A stretch of 64,000 bases of DNA from Buxus sempervirens (GCA_947561395.2 OX387184.1:21415687-21479686), one strand, 5' to 3'; positions 39,828 through 52,234 are shown, counted from the first letter of the stretch. Numbers and translations: made by a program. Notes: generated by a model not told the origin, from the sequence alone.

Positions 39828-40471
39828 TGATGCAGGGGGATCCGATACAGAGGATGCTGAACTATCAGATTGTACATTGATGGCACTGGAATACCATGAG
39901 TTAGCAGATCATCGCAAAGACAGGAGGTGATCATGGTATCTTTCTAATTGGGGCAGTTTTGAGTGTGTTTTAGTATTTTGACCATAACTTTGGCTACGGT
40001 TATCGGAATCGCACATATGACCCCAATTCGGAAAGATATTTCGAGCGCGCATGCTGTGGTACAAAGACTAAAGTCCATGTGCACCTTTTTCGACCTCAAA
40101 TCCCGCTGTTTTCCCCTCCGAATCATTATTCTTAGTTATTTGTTGCTATTTCTGGTAATACTTCGTTTGTCAATTAAGAAGTGATTTTAAATCCGATTTG
40201 GGCTAGATTTTTCATAGGTTGCTTATTTTATTCTATATTTTATTTAGGCATGCTTTAAGGGATTTTGCTGTTTTTAGTAACTTTCCAGTATAGACGATTT
40301 TTGGCTATAAAGTCCGGCTTGTGGACTGATTTTAGGAGACTTGATTAATTGATATTGAATTGAACCTCAGAGACGTTTTTCTCTGTGTTTTGGGCAAGCT
40401 ACTTGTGTTCTTCTCTGTTTATCATCTGTTCGAACTAGCCTACAGAATAATTTCTATTCTGTTTGGCGTCA
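39828..40471. mobile_element. Solo LTR, 644 bp, with 5-bp target duplication
   Basis: It begins TGATGCAGGGGGATCC and ends TTTGGCGTCA (TG...CA), flanked on both sides by AATTC (39823-39827 and 40472-40476). A near-identical copy lies inverted at 57912-58556. No internal retroviral-type genes remain. It is an LTR-retrotransposon fossil whose family cannot be told from the LTR alone. The perfect target duplication suggests modest age. Confidence 0.9.
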
Positions 40472-41899
40472 AATTCCAATGTTGTGAATATCGTTCAAGG
40501 TACAACACTTGAATTTTGGAATTCTTTAACGATTAATTAATTAACATGAGACTGCTCCTTCGAATCATCAATGGATGGATTTGGAATTCTATAATAAGCA
40601 AATAAATTTGTTTGCAGTCAATTATGACCAGATTTCCATTTTACATTCTCAATTGTTCAATTAATATTACATTAATCAAACTGAAGATATTTTTCAAGAA
40701 TTAGTTTTACATTCACTTGAATTGTTCTTCATCTTCAGCAAAGCTGCTGACTCTTAAATTGATGTGTGGTTTGGGTTGCATAACAAAATCACACAGAGCT
40801 TCTTGTGTAATTTAAATAAATTAAAAGGAATTGAGTTACAAGAGAGCCCGGAATATATATCTACACCTTAAATTCTGACCTAAAATTTACTTGGAGATAC
40901 TTCATTGAGAATTTGAATATAATTTCATTGGGCATATTTACCTTATATTCAGTTGAAACTCGTCTTTGTTATAGCTTTCACAAATCTAGTCTCAACCTTG
41001 TTGGATTGAGATTTTTGTTAACAGAAAAAAAAATTATTTCATAATTAAACACCTCAAAGTCATACAATTTCTTGAGTATCAAGCTTGATGGAAGCCATAT
41101 TGAATAGTTCTTATATTTCTTGTCACGTAAATATATTGGGCAAGGATAGCAGCAGTTGAAAGGATAAAAAAATGTGACAATCCCCATTCTCCATCTCTCT
41201 CTTATTTCCCTATCCTCATTTGTTTTTCCGGCTAAAATCATCAAAATGATTAAAAAAACATGTTTACTACAAGAAACAATCCCAAAAAAAAAAAATTTTT
41301 TTTTTTTTTAAGATGAGGGTTGAATTCAGTTCTTCGTCTACAAAAGAATCATTTTAATTATTAAAAAAAAAAAATACCCGAATGAAGATCTAACTTACGC
41401 ATTTATTCTCCTTTAAAATTCTTCCCTCTGCAGCCATTGTATTCCAAAATGCCCCTTAAAAACCAGTATCAAAGAGCTGTTCTTCGCGGTTCCAAATGGA
41501 TCATCTAATTAAAAGGAAATTTCAATAATATTTAATCAACAAGATATATCTCATCCTTCAATTAAATGTTTCTCTTAGCATTTTTCTTTTTAAACTCTTA
41601 TCTGCCACAGAATAAGGAAGATGGGTTAGAAGATCAGAACTTGTTCGTGTGTACCCATTCGCAAGAGCTTAAAATGAAAATTAAATATAACTATGAAAGA
41701 TAATTATCACCCCAGAAGAGAAAAGAGAGAACCTACAAATCACCTTGGATTTATCATAGTAGTGTCATTCTCCTTCTTGGTTTTTATTCAGTCACTGCTC
41801 GTTAAGGATCTGTTGGTTTTAAGAGATACCCAGTTCAGCAATCAAGAGAGAAAGATCAGATACCAAAATACCCAAAAGAAAAAAACAATGTAACAGAAA

Positions 41900-42110
41900 G
41901 AGATGGAGTAATTATTACACAACTCGAATGTCAACCCGTCACAAGAGAAACTTCAGCATTGTGAAGAACAGGAATCGCCTTCGCCTTCTTCATGATCCTT
42001 TTTCCTCTTAGACAAAGTTAATTAGCTGCCACTTAACTCCATTTTTCAATTATTTCTCGATGTCAATCTTCCCACTTCCATTAATGTCTCACCAGAAGTC
42101 TCCTCTTGTT
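41900..42110 (-). pseudogene. MADS-box relic A (PI-like exon 1)
   Basis: On the minus strand from 42081, shifting frames give GSGKIDIEK, then LSKRKK, MKKAKAIPVLHNAEVSLV. This follows the PI-1 MADS box ([10 protein letters not shown] ... [18 protein letters not shown]). Stops and shifts break it, and no K-box exons were found beyond it. Upstream (42120-42420) it shares sequence with relic B, and 42420-42600 matches the PI promoters, so it was a PI paralogue with its own promoter. Confidence 0.8.
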
Positions 42111-42700
42111 CTCACTTGTCTTATTGTTGTTCGCAGAGATGGGAAATCGGAAGAAGAAGAAGATGGGAAGACATTAAAGGAGAGCTGAAAGTGATAAAGT
42201 AATTTACCAAGTTGAGTTATAGTACTAACAGACTTTTGGGTGGCTCTGTTGACTCTTTCTCTTTTTGGACTACTGCCGAAGCCAACTGCTGTGCATTATT
42301 TGAGCTGTTGCGCCTTCTCTCTCTCTCTCTCTCGGCTTCCATTGACGTGGGTTCGTTTAACTTTGATCTGTTCTGTTCGGTTTGATTGATTGATTGGGTG
42401 TTCAATGTTTTATGGGAATAAAAATGAATCCTTTCGGAATAGTTCAGAAAGTAAGGTCTGTTTTTGGTCCCTTGACAAAGACAACTGATATCAGTATAAC
42501 TTGCGTTTGTTTGCTTTAGCTTTCTAGTTTGTTTTGGGGTCTTATCTGGGGCTTCAGTCCACAGCCTTAAAGAGTGTCAGATCCTTCCTGCTACTTAACC
42601 AGCTAACCATCCATCAATCAAAAATGCTTTTAGAAATTTTTGATTTATGGTAGCCATTCACTTTCCTTGCTACAGTGATTAACTCACAAAGAAAGCGGAA

Positions 42701-42870
42701 TGTGGACTCTACAGCATTTATCTACACTTTTATTTGCACCATTGAAAGAGTATTGTTTAATGTGGGTCCTACACAAAAAAATAAAAACTAAAAAAATGGA
42801 TGAACAATAAGTGAACGGCATCCTATATATGCTGCAAATAACATTATAGATAAAGGCTGTAGAGTCCCTC
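42701..42870. mobile_element. Small MITE, TIR GGACTCTACAGCATTTATCTA
   Basis: The left arm TGTGGACTCTACAGCATTTA and right arm TAGATAAAGGCTGTAGAGTCC are inverted repeats around a 120-bp core. The matching place in unit 2 lacks it. Members of the same family occur at 50324 and 57332. Confidence 0.7.
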
Positions 42871-43739
42871 ATCTACAAAGAAAGATGTATTTTAGATAGT
42901 TTTCAAAGTTTGATCGACCATTGCGTATTTTCAGACTCACCAATAACAAAGTTAATCAAAGTCTATTAGTTGTCCCAAAAGCTAATATATAAAATTGTTT
43001 TTAGTCATCAATTATAACTGGCCTGATTCTCATTTTAAGTTTTCAAATTCAACTTTTCAAGAATTAAGTTTTACATTCACTTGCAATGTTCTTCATGTTC
43101 AAAGCTATTGATTCTTTAAGAAACAACCATCGATACTATTAATAAAGGGAAGAGAGGGAATATTCCCTTAAGATTCTGGCCTCTCTCTTTTTTTTTTCTT
43201 CCAACTATTGCCCTCTCCAATTAAAACAATCCCAAACTATAACTACCCACTACTCATTATCTTTCATGCTACATTAAGGGTAATAACGTGCAGTATGCAC
43301 GTGCCTCCCCTAGTATATATGGAAGTTATCCTAGTTCTAGAAAACAAATTTAGATTTAGCTCAAGTTTTATTCCACTTAAGTGTGTACATATGTTGTTTC
43401 AATTCCAAGCTCAGCTACTGAATATTAGGACCACATTCGGATAACGAGAAACTACCTCGTTTGGCTTTCATTTTAGGAATTCATTCCAAGCCTTGGAATG
43501 AATTCTGATACCAAAATGAGTGTTTGGTAATGCATGCAAGAACTCATTCTATAAGAATGAAAATGAGAAAACCCTTGATTTTCAGAAACGGCTTCAACCC
43601 CGTTTTTGGATTTGAGAATAGGTTCTGATTTTTTTGCGGTGGAAAACTTGTAATTAATGTTAACTTTAAGTAATGGCATAAATTGTAAATATGTCGATTG
43701 AGCCTTCTCTTCTTCTTCGATAAAAGACTTTCTAATCGT

Positions 43740-45855
43740 CAATGAAACAATTCCTCTTCTTCTTCGTTGGTGCTCTGGTTATTGAAGGGGAAAACTATTT
43801 TCCAAACGAGCATTTGACGACTCCAAGAAAGGATTTTGCGTCGTGCCTAGAGGTGATTGTGAATGCTTTTATTTTTTTCATATTTATATTCTTCTTCATT
43901 GCTGCTCTGGGTTCTGATCGCTTTAGCTAGGGGTTTGCTTTGTTGTCAAAAATTAGCTTGGTTAGTTGCTACTTTTCATTTTTTGTTCCAAGAACCACCA
44001 TGTTTTTCCTCATTTGACTTATATGTTTGCTTGGACTAGTTTGTTCAATCAGTATTCTCAGTCTAAAGTTTGTCTTCATTGTAGCAAAATAAGTTGCCAT
44101 TCGTATGTCATGAGTGTTGTGTCACTTGGCGATTCTTTGGGGTGCATCCAATGTGGTTCCTCTATCTTTGATTTTTCTCGCACTTGATTTTCAAGAGTAC
44201 TGGTTCCTGTTTATATATCCTCTTGAGATATTTTCATGCTTAACAGGAAGAAAGATAAGAAATAGGTTTCATGATTAATCAAGGTATGGCTAAGGACTGG
44301 TATGCCTTGACAGCACTGCTATGAAATGTGGAACATGTAAGATAGAGTCGTGAAGCTTGAATTGGTAATAGTGTGAGGCCAATTCTTCACACTTTTTTAG
44401 TGTTCTTGAGTCTTTCTCAGCATGCTGTTGATCCATTGTTAAACTCAAGATCAATTAGGAATGTTACCTTGCTTTTATGAAACTTCATAAGCCATTACCT
44501 ATTATCACTATTTTTTTTTCATTTAACATCTGATTCATGGCTGCCTCTTGGATGGAATGGTCAGTTCGGTTAGTTGCCTCCTTGGTCAAGGATGCAATTT
44601 GTAAGTGTAGATTGCTTTGTATGCCCCGCTTATTAGGATCTCTTTCTTCCAAAGATTTGGGGTGTGTAGAGACTGAATTATGTAGAAAGTTCATGACTCT
44701 ACTACATTGACATTGTGAACATCAGTGGTTGCTCCACACCAACCATAATCCATCCTTCTCAGCTTCTTTGATGCTTTAAAATGATGTCTCTGCATAACCT
44801 TTAAGAACAAAATCCCCTTGATAACCTGAAACTAAAACTCTATGGACTTTGAAGGGAACTGCTGGGCAGTCATTTAGTGATTAATTTTTCCTTATATACA
44901 AAATGTGGTTTTCTCTGTAAATTCTATGGACCACGTGTGAGGTTTAGTATAAAAATCATCAAAACACCTTCCTTGCCAATTCCAAAATGATGGAGACTTC
45001 CCTTGTCTTGTGATCTAAGTGTTTATCCTGTTCTTGGCATCTAAATAACTCATATCCTTTTAACTGTATTTAAATTACTAATTAATCTTACCTATTCTTC
45101 TATAGAGTTAATATGAGCCCAACAGTCATATGATAATCAGATGAACATGTTTTTATTGTGAGAATTTGTGCAAGGGAAATGGCAATCTTAGAATATTGGA
45201 GGTAATGATATATTACTTTTTCTGCTGAGCCTTCCCTCATGGGAAAGATTCAGTATTGTACCCAGAATCTTCCTTACTCCTCTCCTAACTAGGGATAGTT
45301 CAATCTTTACTGATTAGACAGATCAAATTTTCCAATTTCATGGCTCCCATTTTGTGGAATTTATTTGAGATCAAATATTTCTGTTGCCACATGAAGCTTT
45401 GACACATTAAAAGGAGAAAAAAAAAACACAAACTATTGAGAAAGAAAAAAGGCTTTATAATTGAGATAAGAAGCCTTCATTATTAGTGGAAGGCACCACA
45501 AGTGATAGTGATGACGAGTCATCCCAAACAAGCGTAGGTAATGAGAAAATAAACATATCTTTCAACATGTAATAAATATTCTTTCTTTTTTTTGGTTATT
45601 TAAGATATAATATTGAGCATTCTATACTAAAAGAAAATTACATGGTGATACTTACAATGCAAAAGGAAAATGAAAGTAGAAACATTTGTGGTTGTGACAC
45701 TATCGGAGTGTTGCTCATACCTGTATTTGGGTCCTGAGATTTTTGAATCCTAGGCTCATTAATGTCCCCTCTCCTTCTGTTTTCTCTTTTTCCTTTTAAT
45801 TTTCAAGGATCAACCAATTTCTTATAATTATTCATGGAAAAAGAAAAAAAAAAGG
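43740..45855. other. 2.1 kb unrecognised sequence inside the split TIR element
   Basis: No identified gene. A plus-strand open frame at 43966-44187 ends with a cysteine pattern (VCLHCSKISCHS ... LGCIQCGSS) that faintly recalls a zinc ribbon. It has no supporting exon structure that I can show. It may be captured host DNA or part of an unrelated insertion. Confidence 0.35.
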
Positions 45856-45990
45856 TGTAAGCACCTCATTTTTGCGCTCCCAGAAAAAAAAGAAAAAGAA
45901 ATGCAAACCCTGGACAAAAAGTCAAAACCTAAGGGGTCAAAAGTTGACTTTTTTATCAAGTGAAATTTGGCCACCTTGCTTTATACCATT

Positions 45991-46480
45991 GGATAGAGAA
46001 TCTCGACACGGTTCTAACGCAACAGAGTTTGCAGGAATCGAAGTCCGGATGAGAGTTCTGCGGGCGGTCAAACTTGAGGGGAGCCAAAAGTTGACTTTCT
46101 GCTAAAATCCAATCCAGATGCTTACCCCTATACCATCGGATAGAGAATCTCGACACGGTTCTAATGCAACTGAGTTTGCAGGAATTGGAGTTCGGATGAG
46201 GGTTCTGCGGGCGGTCAAACTTGAAGGGAGCCGAAAGTTGACTTTCTGCTAAAACCTGATCCAGATGCTTACCTTTATATCAATGGATAGAGAATCCCGA
46301 CACGGTTCCAACGCAACTGAGTTTACAGGAATCGGAGTCCGGATGAGGGTTCTGCGAGCGGTCAAACTTGAGCGGAGCCAAAAGTTGACTTTTTGCTAAA
46401 ATCCGATCCAGATGCCTACCCCTGTGTCATTGGATAAAGGGCTCCGATACAATTCTAACGCAACTGAGTTTGCCTATATT
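45991..46480. repeat. 147-bp tandem repeat array in the LTR
   Basis: Four head-to-tail units start with GGATAGAGAATCTCGACACGG or close variants at 45991, 46138, 46285 and 46433 (periods 147, 147, 148); the last is partial. Units contain GTCCGGATGAG and CGGTCAAACTTGA. The related LTR at 61351 carries just one unit (about 61480), so the array grew in this copy. Confidence 0.9.
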
Positions 46481-47904
46481 GGAGTTCGGATGGAGAAAAT
46501 ATGAGTTGTCGAAGTTCCCGAGCAGCAAAACCGGCAAACTGCTCACGTGGCAAAAAGCTGCACACGTGGCGAGTTGCGCAGGAAAATATCTTTGGGATCA
46601 AATCCGTGAATATCCAAACATACGAAATATCCTAGGGACTAAATCTGTAAAAATCCAAAAATATCGGATTAAATTAAAAATACCCAGGGACTAAATCCGA
46701 AAATTTTGGATTTTCCGACCGACGAGCGGCCGCATTAAATGTTTTTTCATCATATTGCCGCTCGCGCGAACGTGGCAAGCGGGTATGCTTGAGCGCAAGC
46801 TTAGCGGATACCCCTTTTTCGCCTATATAAAGCCGCGCGACTCTTCGTGTGAGGGGTTGGAAAGTTTTTTGGTTGAAAAATTTAAGGTTGGAAGATTTTC
46901 AGATTGGGGAATTTTTCGGTGAAGGTTTTTTTCCTCTGGTTGGCTTTCGATTTTCGGGAACCTCCTCTCTCGTGGCCTGAATTCCCTCCCTAGCTCCCCA
47001 AGCACCCGACCTTGCCTTCCTACCTCCTCTTCTCTCCTTCTTCTTCATCCTTCTACCAAAGATTGGAGGAGCTACTTGCTGCAGCTGTTGGAGAAGAAGT
47101 TCACAGCTGGTGCGCTTGCTTCGAGGAGGTCACACGCTTCCACAAAGGAGCTAAGAACCCTCAGGTATCAGTCCCCACTAACTTTTACATCATATATATG
47201 AAATCGAGCTACCTTGCATGATTTTTTATGAAAGCATAGTACCTGCCATGCTTCGAGTAATTTTCGCATGGGATCCCCATACGCGTACCCTTCCTTGGCC
47301 ATGAGAGGATCTCCAAGGCAGGAGATGATGTTCGTTGGCTTCATGAGAGAGTGAGAGTTGCTCCATCGCATTGTTAGTCCAGGCATGCCACTGTTCAAGG
47401 GTATATCTGATTTGTTTCAAGAGGAGACATGTTCCTCTTCCGTCCTCTCATCTAATGTATCCCCATAAACCCCCCCTTCTACTTCCTTTCTTCGAATGTT
47501 TGTGTGCATGCACGGATCCAGTCCAGGTGTAGGTGGAAGTTTTCTTCTTTTCTTTCTTAAGCATGCAATATGTGTTTGTTATTATTTTCTTCTCATTTTG
47601 CTAGACATGCCAACATGCTCCCCTAACCCCCTGCCACCTTCTGTCTTGTTGATGTGTGCCTGCTACATGCTCCATTCACCCCATTCCCCCCTGTAGCTGT
47701 AGTTTGTAGTTGTTCTTTACAGTAAGTGGGTTTGGTTTTCTTTAAAGAGATATGGAGTTGTGTCTTGTAGTAGGTTAGATTAATTTTGATACATGATTAA
47801 GTGTCTTCTGGGAGTCTGGGAAGCACCTGGGAGGTGTTTCGGAGCTTAAAAACCAGTCAGAAATGGAGTTTGAGCAAAAAACAGAGAGTCGCGTTTCGGC
47901 AAGG

Positions 47905-48090
47905 GTATGCGCTGAGCTTACGCCTACCTTTTTTTTGGGTGCACTAAGCTCGCACCTACCTTTTTGGGTGAGCTCGCGCCTACCTTTTTGGGTGCGCTGA
48001 ACTCGCGTTGAGCTCGCGCCTACTTTTTTTGGGTGCGCTGAGCTCGAGCCTATTTTTTTGTGCGCGTTGAGCTCACGCCCACTTCGCCCG
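47905..48090. repeat. Short degenerate tandem repeats in the LTR (GAGCTCGCGCCTACCTTTTT)
   Basis: Five to six imperfect units of about 30-40 bp, each with GCTCGCGCCTACC followed by a T-run and GGGTGCGCTGA, lying downstream of the LTR TATA box. Confidence 0.8.
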
Positions 48091-50323
48091 CGGGTGCTTT
48101 TTTCGCTGTTTTCGGTCCGCCCACCTTGTGTTGACCTCGCGCCTAGCGCCCGGAGGTTAGCGCATACCCCTTTAAGGCCGAGTTGCTTATATTTTTTAAA
48201 TTCCGAAAATGCCCTTTACCGTACCGCGGAGGGCTTCGCCCCCCGCACCCCCAACTCCTTTGTTCACCACGCGTCCAACTCGTTCCTTGGTGCGGGGAGG
48301 GGCCCCGAGTCCCTCCCCTTAGACCCAACATAATGAGCCAGTCTCTCCTTGATAAAATGTCAATTTTGTATGTTTCTGTGATGTATATTCTGTAATTTTT
48401 GCTAGATATAGGTGGCATTCCTAAATCGAGCCAAATGGACCAATAGGGTTTCCAGGTCACTCGGAAACCCAATATGGGACTTGGACCCCCGGTCTAATTT
48501 GATTTCCCGTGGGCCTTCCAACGGAGCCCACCAAGCCCAATGAACACAATGGAATGCATACATGTGACTTAACCAAGATAAGTAAATTAACTGATCAACC
48601 CGGGCGGGCCAAACCCCAAAAGCGGCCCACCCGAACCAAACATGGTGAATTGATGTATGAACTGTGTGGTTTGGCCGAGACTAAGGGCAAGGGCTTATCG
48701 GGCCCACCAAAACCCACGAACCAACCAAGTAAGGGTTCAAAACCCTAACTTCACATAACCTGGGTTTTCAAGCCCTAATCAGGACTACGGGCCCCAAGCC
48801 CAATGTCCCACCCATTTTTGGAAACTTAAGTAAGATAAATCCAATAAATTACCTGGCCACCATGTGCGGCCCACCCAATGGGCCCACAAACCGAACCGGC
48901 TCACTTTGCATGTAAATTACTTAATAATCCAACTTGAACTCCAAAATAAAATCAACTCATTGAACCAAAAATCCAAAGGGCCTCTCAGGCTTAGACTGAG
49001 GCCTACAAGGGTACATGAGCTTGACCAAAGCCTGCCAAAGACACCGTGAGCCTTCCAACGGGACTCACCCAACCAGACTCAAATTACTTAATTAACCAAG
49101 ATAAAAGAAATTAAAGGGACCCACACCACTCAGGTGGTCCCGCCAGACTCAACCAAACTGAATATCGGATTAGGAATCGGGTGAGACCCAAGTAAGCTGA
49201 CTCAAACTAGGATACACCTAAGGGACCCGTCACCCAACGGGGTGGACCGGGGTGTCTACGGACTTCCCCGGACCACAATCGAGACCCTACTTAGAATCTC
49301 AAAAGCTGCAGACCCAAGCCTTAATAGACAATATTAGGCACCCAGGTGTCCGCCTGCACCCCATCAGGCGGTGGCGACTCCGAATTTCCCCATGCCGCGT
49401 TTCCGACGCGTGCATAAAAGGGAAAAACAAATTTCATGGAACTCATTTTATTACTTGTTAACCAAACAGTTTTCTAGGTGAAAATTCATTCTGCTACGTG
49501 CTAACCAAATGCAATTAGAAAGACTTCAAAATTGATTCACAAAATGAGTTTTAAGAACTCATTCTCGGAATGAGTTCCTAATCCGGAATGAAAGCCAAAC
49601 GAGGCCTAAGTAGTGAGAAACATGGGTTTCTTAGTAGGATGAAGTTTCTTTCCGTTTTAGATAGCTAGGGGTGTTCATGGGCCGGGCAAACCTGCCTAGT
49701 CCGAGATTACTGACTCGTTCTTGGACGAGCATAGTCATGCATCTGTTGGACATATGGTCGGGTGAGGCTTGATTTAAAAAAGCCCCGTTATTTTTGGATG
49801 GGCTGGTCATATACAAATAATCTCGGTCCAGCTGACCCAACACGGCCAGGCACGATGTTTTATACTATGATGATAATGGCCTAACCTAATGGCCCAACAT
49901 GTTATTACTTAGTTTTAAGGATTTTTTTCCTAATCCTAGACAAACTGGCCACTTCATCATTTTACGTTACTCTTCTACTTTTAGATTTTGGAAATTTTGA
50001 ATGACTCTTTTTTATTTATCTTTGAACACTCATTTTAAGTTCATGATGCTAAGTTAGGGCAGTAAATGAAACGAGCCGAGCTTTGTACAGCTTAGCTTAG
50101 GCTCATAAACCTTGGACATTAAGGCCGCATAGGAATGGCTGCAATTAACCCAAAGACAAAATGCACGTGGGAGACGATTTATGGTGCAATCATGTACCCA
50201 CTCATTGCGATTGGTGTATTCACATTTAAAACAATCATTCAAGAAAGAGAACTGATTATTTTAAATAGGATGCACCAATCACAATTCACTAATGCACGGA
50301 TGCACCAGAAATTGGGCAGTTGA

Positions 50324-50467
50324 GATCCTGTAGGGCCTTTATCTACAATACTTATTTGTAGCATGCATAGGATCATTCCATGTGTACTGTGAATGGTATA
50401 ACTGTAATTTTTAAACAATCTTATGAAAAGCTACAAATAAGGATATAGATAAAGACCCTACAGGATG
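50324..50467. mobile_element. Small MITE, near-palindromic (GATCCTGTAGGGCCTTTATC)
   Basis: The left arm GATCCTGTAGGGCCTTTATC, then TTATTTGTAGC, pairs with the right arm GCTACAAATAA ... AAAGACCCTACAGGATGC. About 140 bp, no coding content. Same family as 42701-42870 and 57332-57446. Confidence 0.8.
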
Positions 50468-50799
50468 CGAACTTGAAATTGAGCGTAGATGATTTTTGTT
50501 TGTGTGGAGAATAGTTCTCCACGTTGTGACTACTCACATTCTCCCCACTTTGGTGTCTTTGATACGTCTGTGATGTTTGTTTAACTTTGATATGAGTATG
50601 ATTGATTGTTGTGAAGTTCAATTCTTAATGGGGATGTGACTTTGGTGCCTTTGATACGTTTGTGAAGGTCGTGTACCATCGTACAAAAGACGTGCCAACC
50701 GCTATGTTATTAAGGTTTGTCAGTCTTCTTCCCTAGCTAGGGCTTCACCTTGAGTTCTAAAATCAAAACCTAAAAAAAAAAAAAAAAAAATTGTAACAG

Positions 50800-51010
50800 A
50801 AAGAGATGGAGTAATGATTACAGTACTCGAATATCAATCCGTTACAAGAGAAACTTCAGCATTGTGAAGAACAGAAATCGCCTTTGCCTTCTTCATGATC
50901 CCATTTTCCTCTTAAACAAAGTTAATTAGCTGCCAGTTATTTCCGTTTTTCAATTATGTCTCCATGTCAATCTCCCCACTTCCATTAATATCTCACCGGA
51001 AGTCACCTTC
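50800..51010 (-). pseudogene. MADS-box relic B (PI-like exon 1)
   Basis: It reads minus from 50985. GSGEIDMET-like start, then NGIMKKAKAISVLHNAEVSLV before stops. It is close to relic A (about nine bases in ten by eye), and so is the flanking sequence 51020-51310 (matching 42120-42420). Thus one relic-bearing block was copied after it had decayed, or both decayed from one duplicated parent. No downstream PI exons seen. Confidence 0.8.
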
Positions 51011-51849
51011 TCTTGTTCTCACTTTTCTTATTGTTGTTCGCAGAGATGGAAAATGGGAAGAAGAAGACGTTAAAGGAGAGCTGAAAGTGATAGAGTAAAG
51101 AAAGGTAATTTACCAACTTGAGTTGCAGTACAAATAGACTTTTTGGTGGCTCTATTGACTCTTTCTCTTTTTGGACAACTGACGAAGCCAACTGCCGCGC
51201 ACTGTTTGAGGGGCTCTCTCTCTCTCTCTCGGCTTCCATTGACGTGTGGTTCGTTTACCTTTGATCTGTTCTCTTTGGTTTGATTGATTGATCTGGTGTT
51301 CCTGTTTTATGGGATGTGACTTTGGTGCCTTCGATACGTTAGTGATGATCTTGTACATGGGACTAAAGACGTGTCAAACGCTTTGTCGTTAGGGTTTATC
51401 AAAGTCTTTATCCCTAGGGCTTGAGCTCCAGCCCTGAAATGAAACCCTAAGACCACAGCACAATCAAAATTCTTTGCCATCAAATCAAAATCAGAGACAG
51501 CCGGCAGAGAATTTGTCAAAATCTTGAACAGTGACCTAACGTATTGTTGACATTTTATCAAAACAGAAAAACAGTAATCGTTTTTAACCAGTATCTTATA
51601 GCCTATTGGCAACATGTTTTATAAAAACATTTTGAAAGCCAAGAACTTTTCCAATTAATTGTGTTTTTTGAAACAACAGAAGAAAAAAAATCCGTTCGGC
51701 AACATTTTGTTAAAATTAATTATGATTTTAAACATTAGTAAAAAATGCATTTGGTTAAGTTTTAATAGCCATGCTTTTAAAAACAGTTTGATATTATAGT
51801 ATTGGCATTAGCTGTGGTTATGCTGCTAATAGGGATGGTGCTAATATTG

Positions 51850-52135
51850 ATTAATAATGGTGGTGATTATGTTGATATATAGTTGCTATTGTGGTAGTGG
51901 TGGTGGTGTTGGTAGCTGTGGCTGAGGTGGTAGTGGAGATGGTGATGATGGCATTTGTGGTAGTGAAGCCGGCCGGTGGGGGTGGTGGTAGTTGGTGTTG
52001 GAGCCAATGGTCATCATGGAGATGGAAGTGGCAGTAGTCGTATTGGTGGTGATGGTGAGACAAGAGGAGGTGGTGGTAGTGGTGATGGGGATCTGGTATT
52101 GGAGGTGGATGTAACATACACCAATTTAATTCTAG
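51850..52135. repeat. GGT/GGTGGT-rich tract
   Basis: An imperfect trinucleotide-rich tract (GGTGGT, GATGGT, GTAGTG). On the minus strand it is ACC/CCA-rich, like the cores of the MITEs at 3955 and 23724. It is probably the core of another MITE whose ends I could not define. Confidence 0.55.
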
Positions 52136-52234
52136 CCCCATATGGACTACAATCATAGATAATTCATGCTCCAAGATCATTTGTTTTGGAAACTATTAAA
52201 TAACTAATTGAGTCGAAAATAACTTTAGATCTTA

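Larger units (their letters stand above)
36430..43440. repeat. Duplicated segment, unit 1 (contains PI-1), continued at 49610-50060
   Basis: Sequence downstream, inside and upstream of PI-1 aligns by eye with 53690-57770. Examples are GAATGAGTTCC ... AAGCATTTTCTAA at about 36630 and 54090, the PI exons, the promoter, and AAGATGTATTTTAGATAG at 42883 and 56931. The homology resumes after a large insertion at 49610-50060, matching 57775-57911, 58562-58674 and 59780-59960. Unit 1 also carries an extra MADS relic. The divergence is moderate, with many small gaps. Confidence 0.8.
45856..49414 (+). mobile_element. Large gypsy-like LTR (about 3.5 kb) with primer-binding-site-like end
   Basis: It starts TGTAAGCACCTCATTTTTGC. 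A TATA box (CTATATAAAGCCGCG) lies near 46823, giving the expected promoter of an LTR in plus orientation. Near 49372 is TGGCGACTCCG, the tRNA-Arg-type primer-binding sequence used by Tat/Ogre-like gypsy elements, preceded by an ...ATCA end. The exact right border (about 49365 or 49414) is uncertain. A related LTR starts at 61351 in the same orientation. No polyprotein genes are seen between or beside them here. A broken fossil. Confidence 0.65.
43455..49605. mobile_element. MITE/TIR element (CCTCGTTTGGCTTTCATT ends) split by later insertions
   Basis: The left arm 43455-43670 starts CCTCGTTTGGCTTTCATT. The right arm about 49440-49605 ends AATGAAAGCCAAACGAGG. CTA flanks both sides (43452-43454 and 49606-49608), a likely 3-bp target duplication of Tourist/Harbinger type. 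At the homologous place in unit 2 (about 57770) the sequence runs straight through, an empty site. Inside lie 2.1 kb of unrecognised sequence and the large LTR. Confidence 0.65.

Noticed and set aside
48058-48472. GC-rich open frames on both strands
   Set aside because: They lie in the large LTR, next to tandem repeats, and are open because of base composition; no domain seen.
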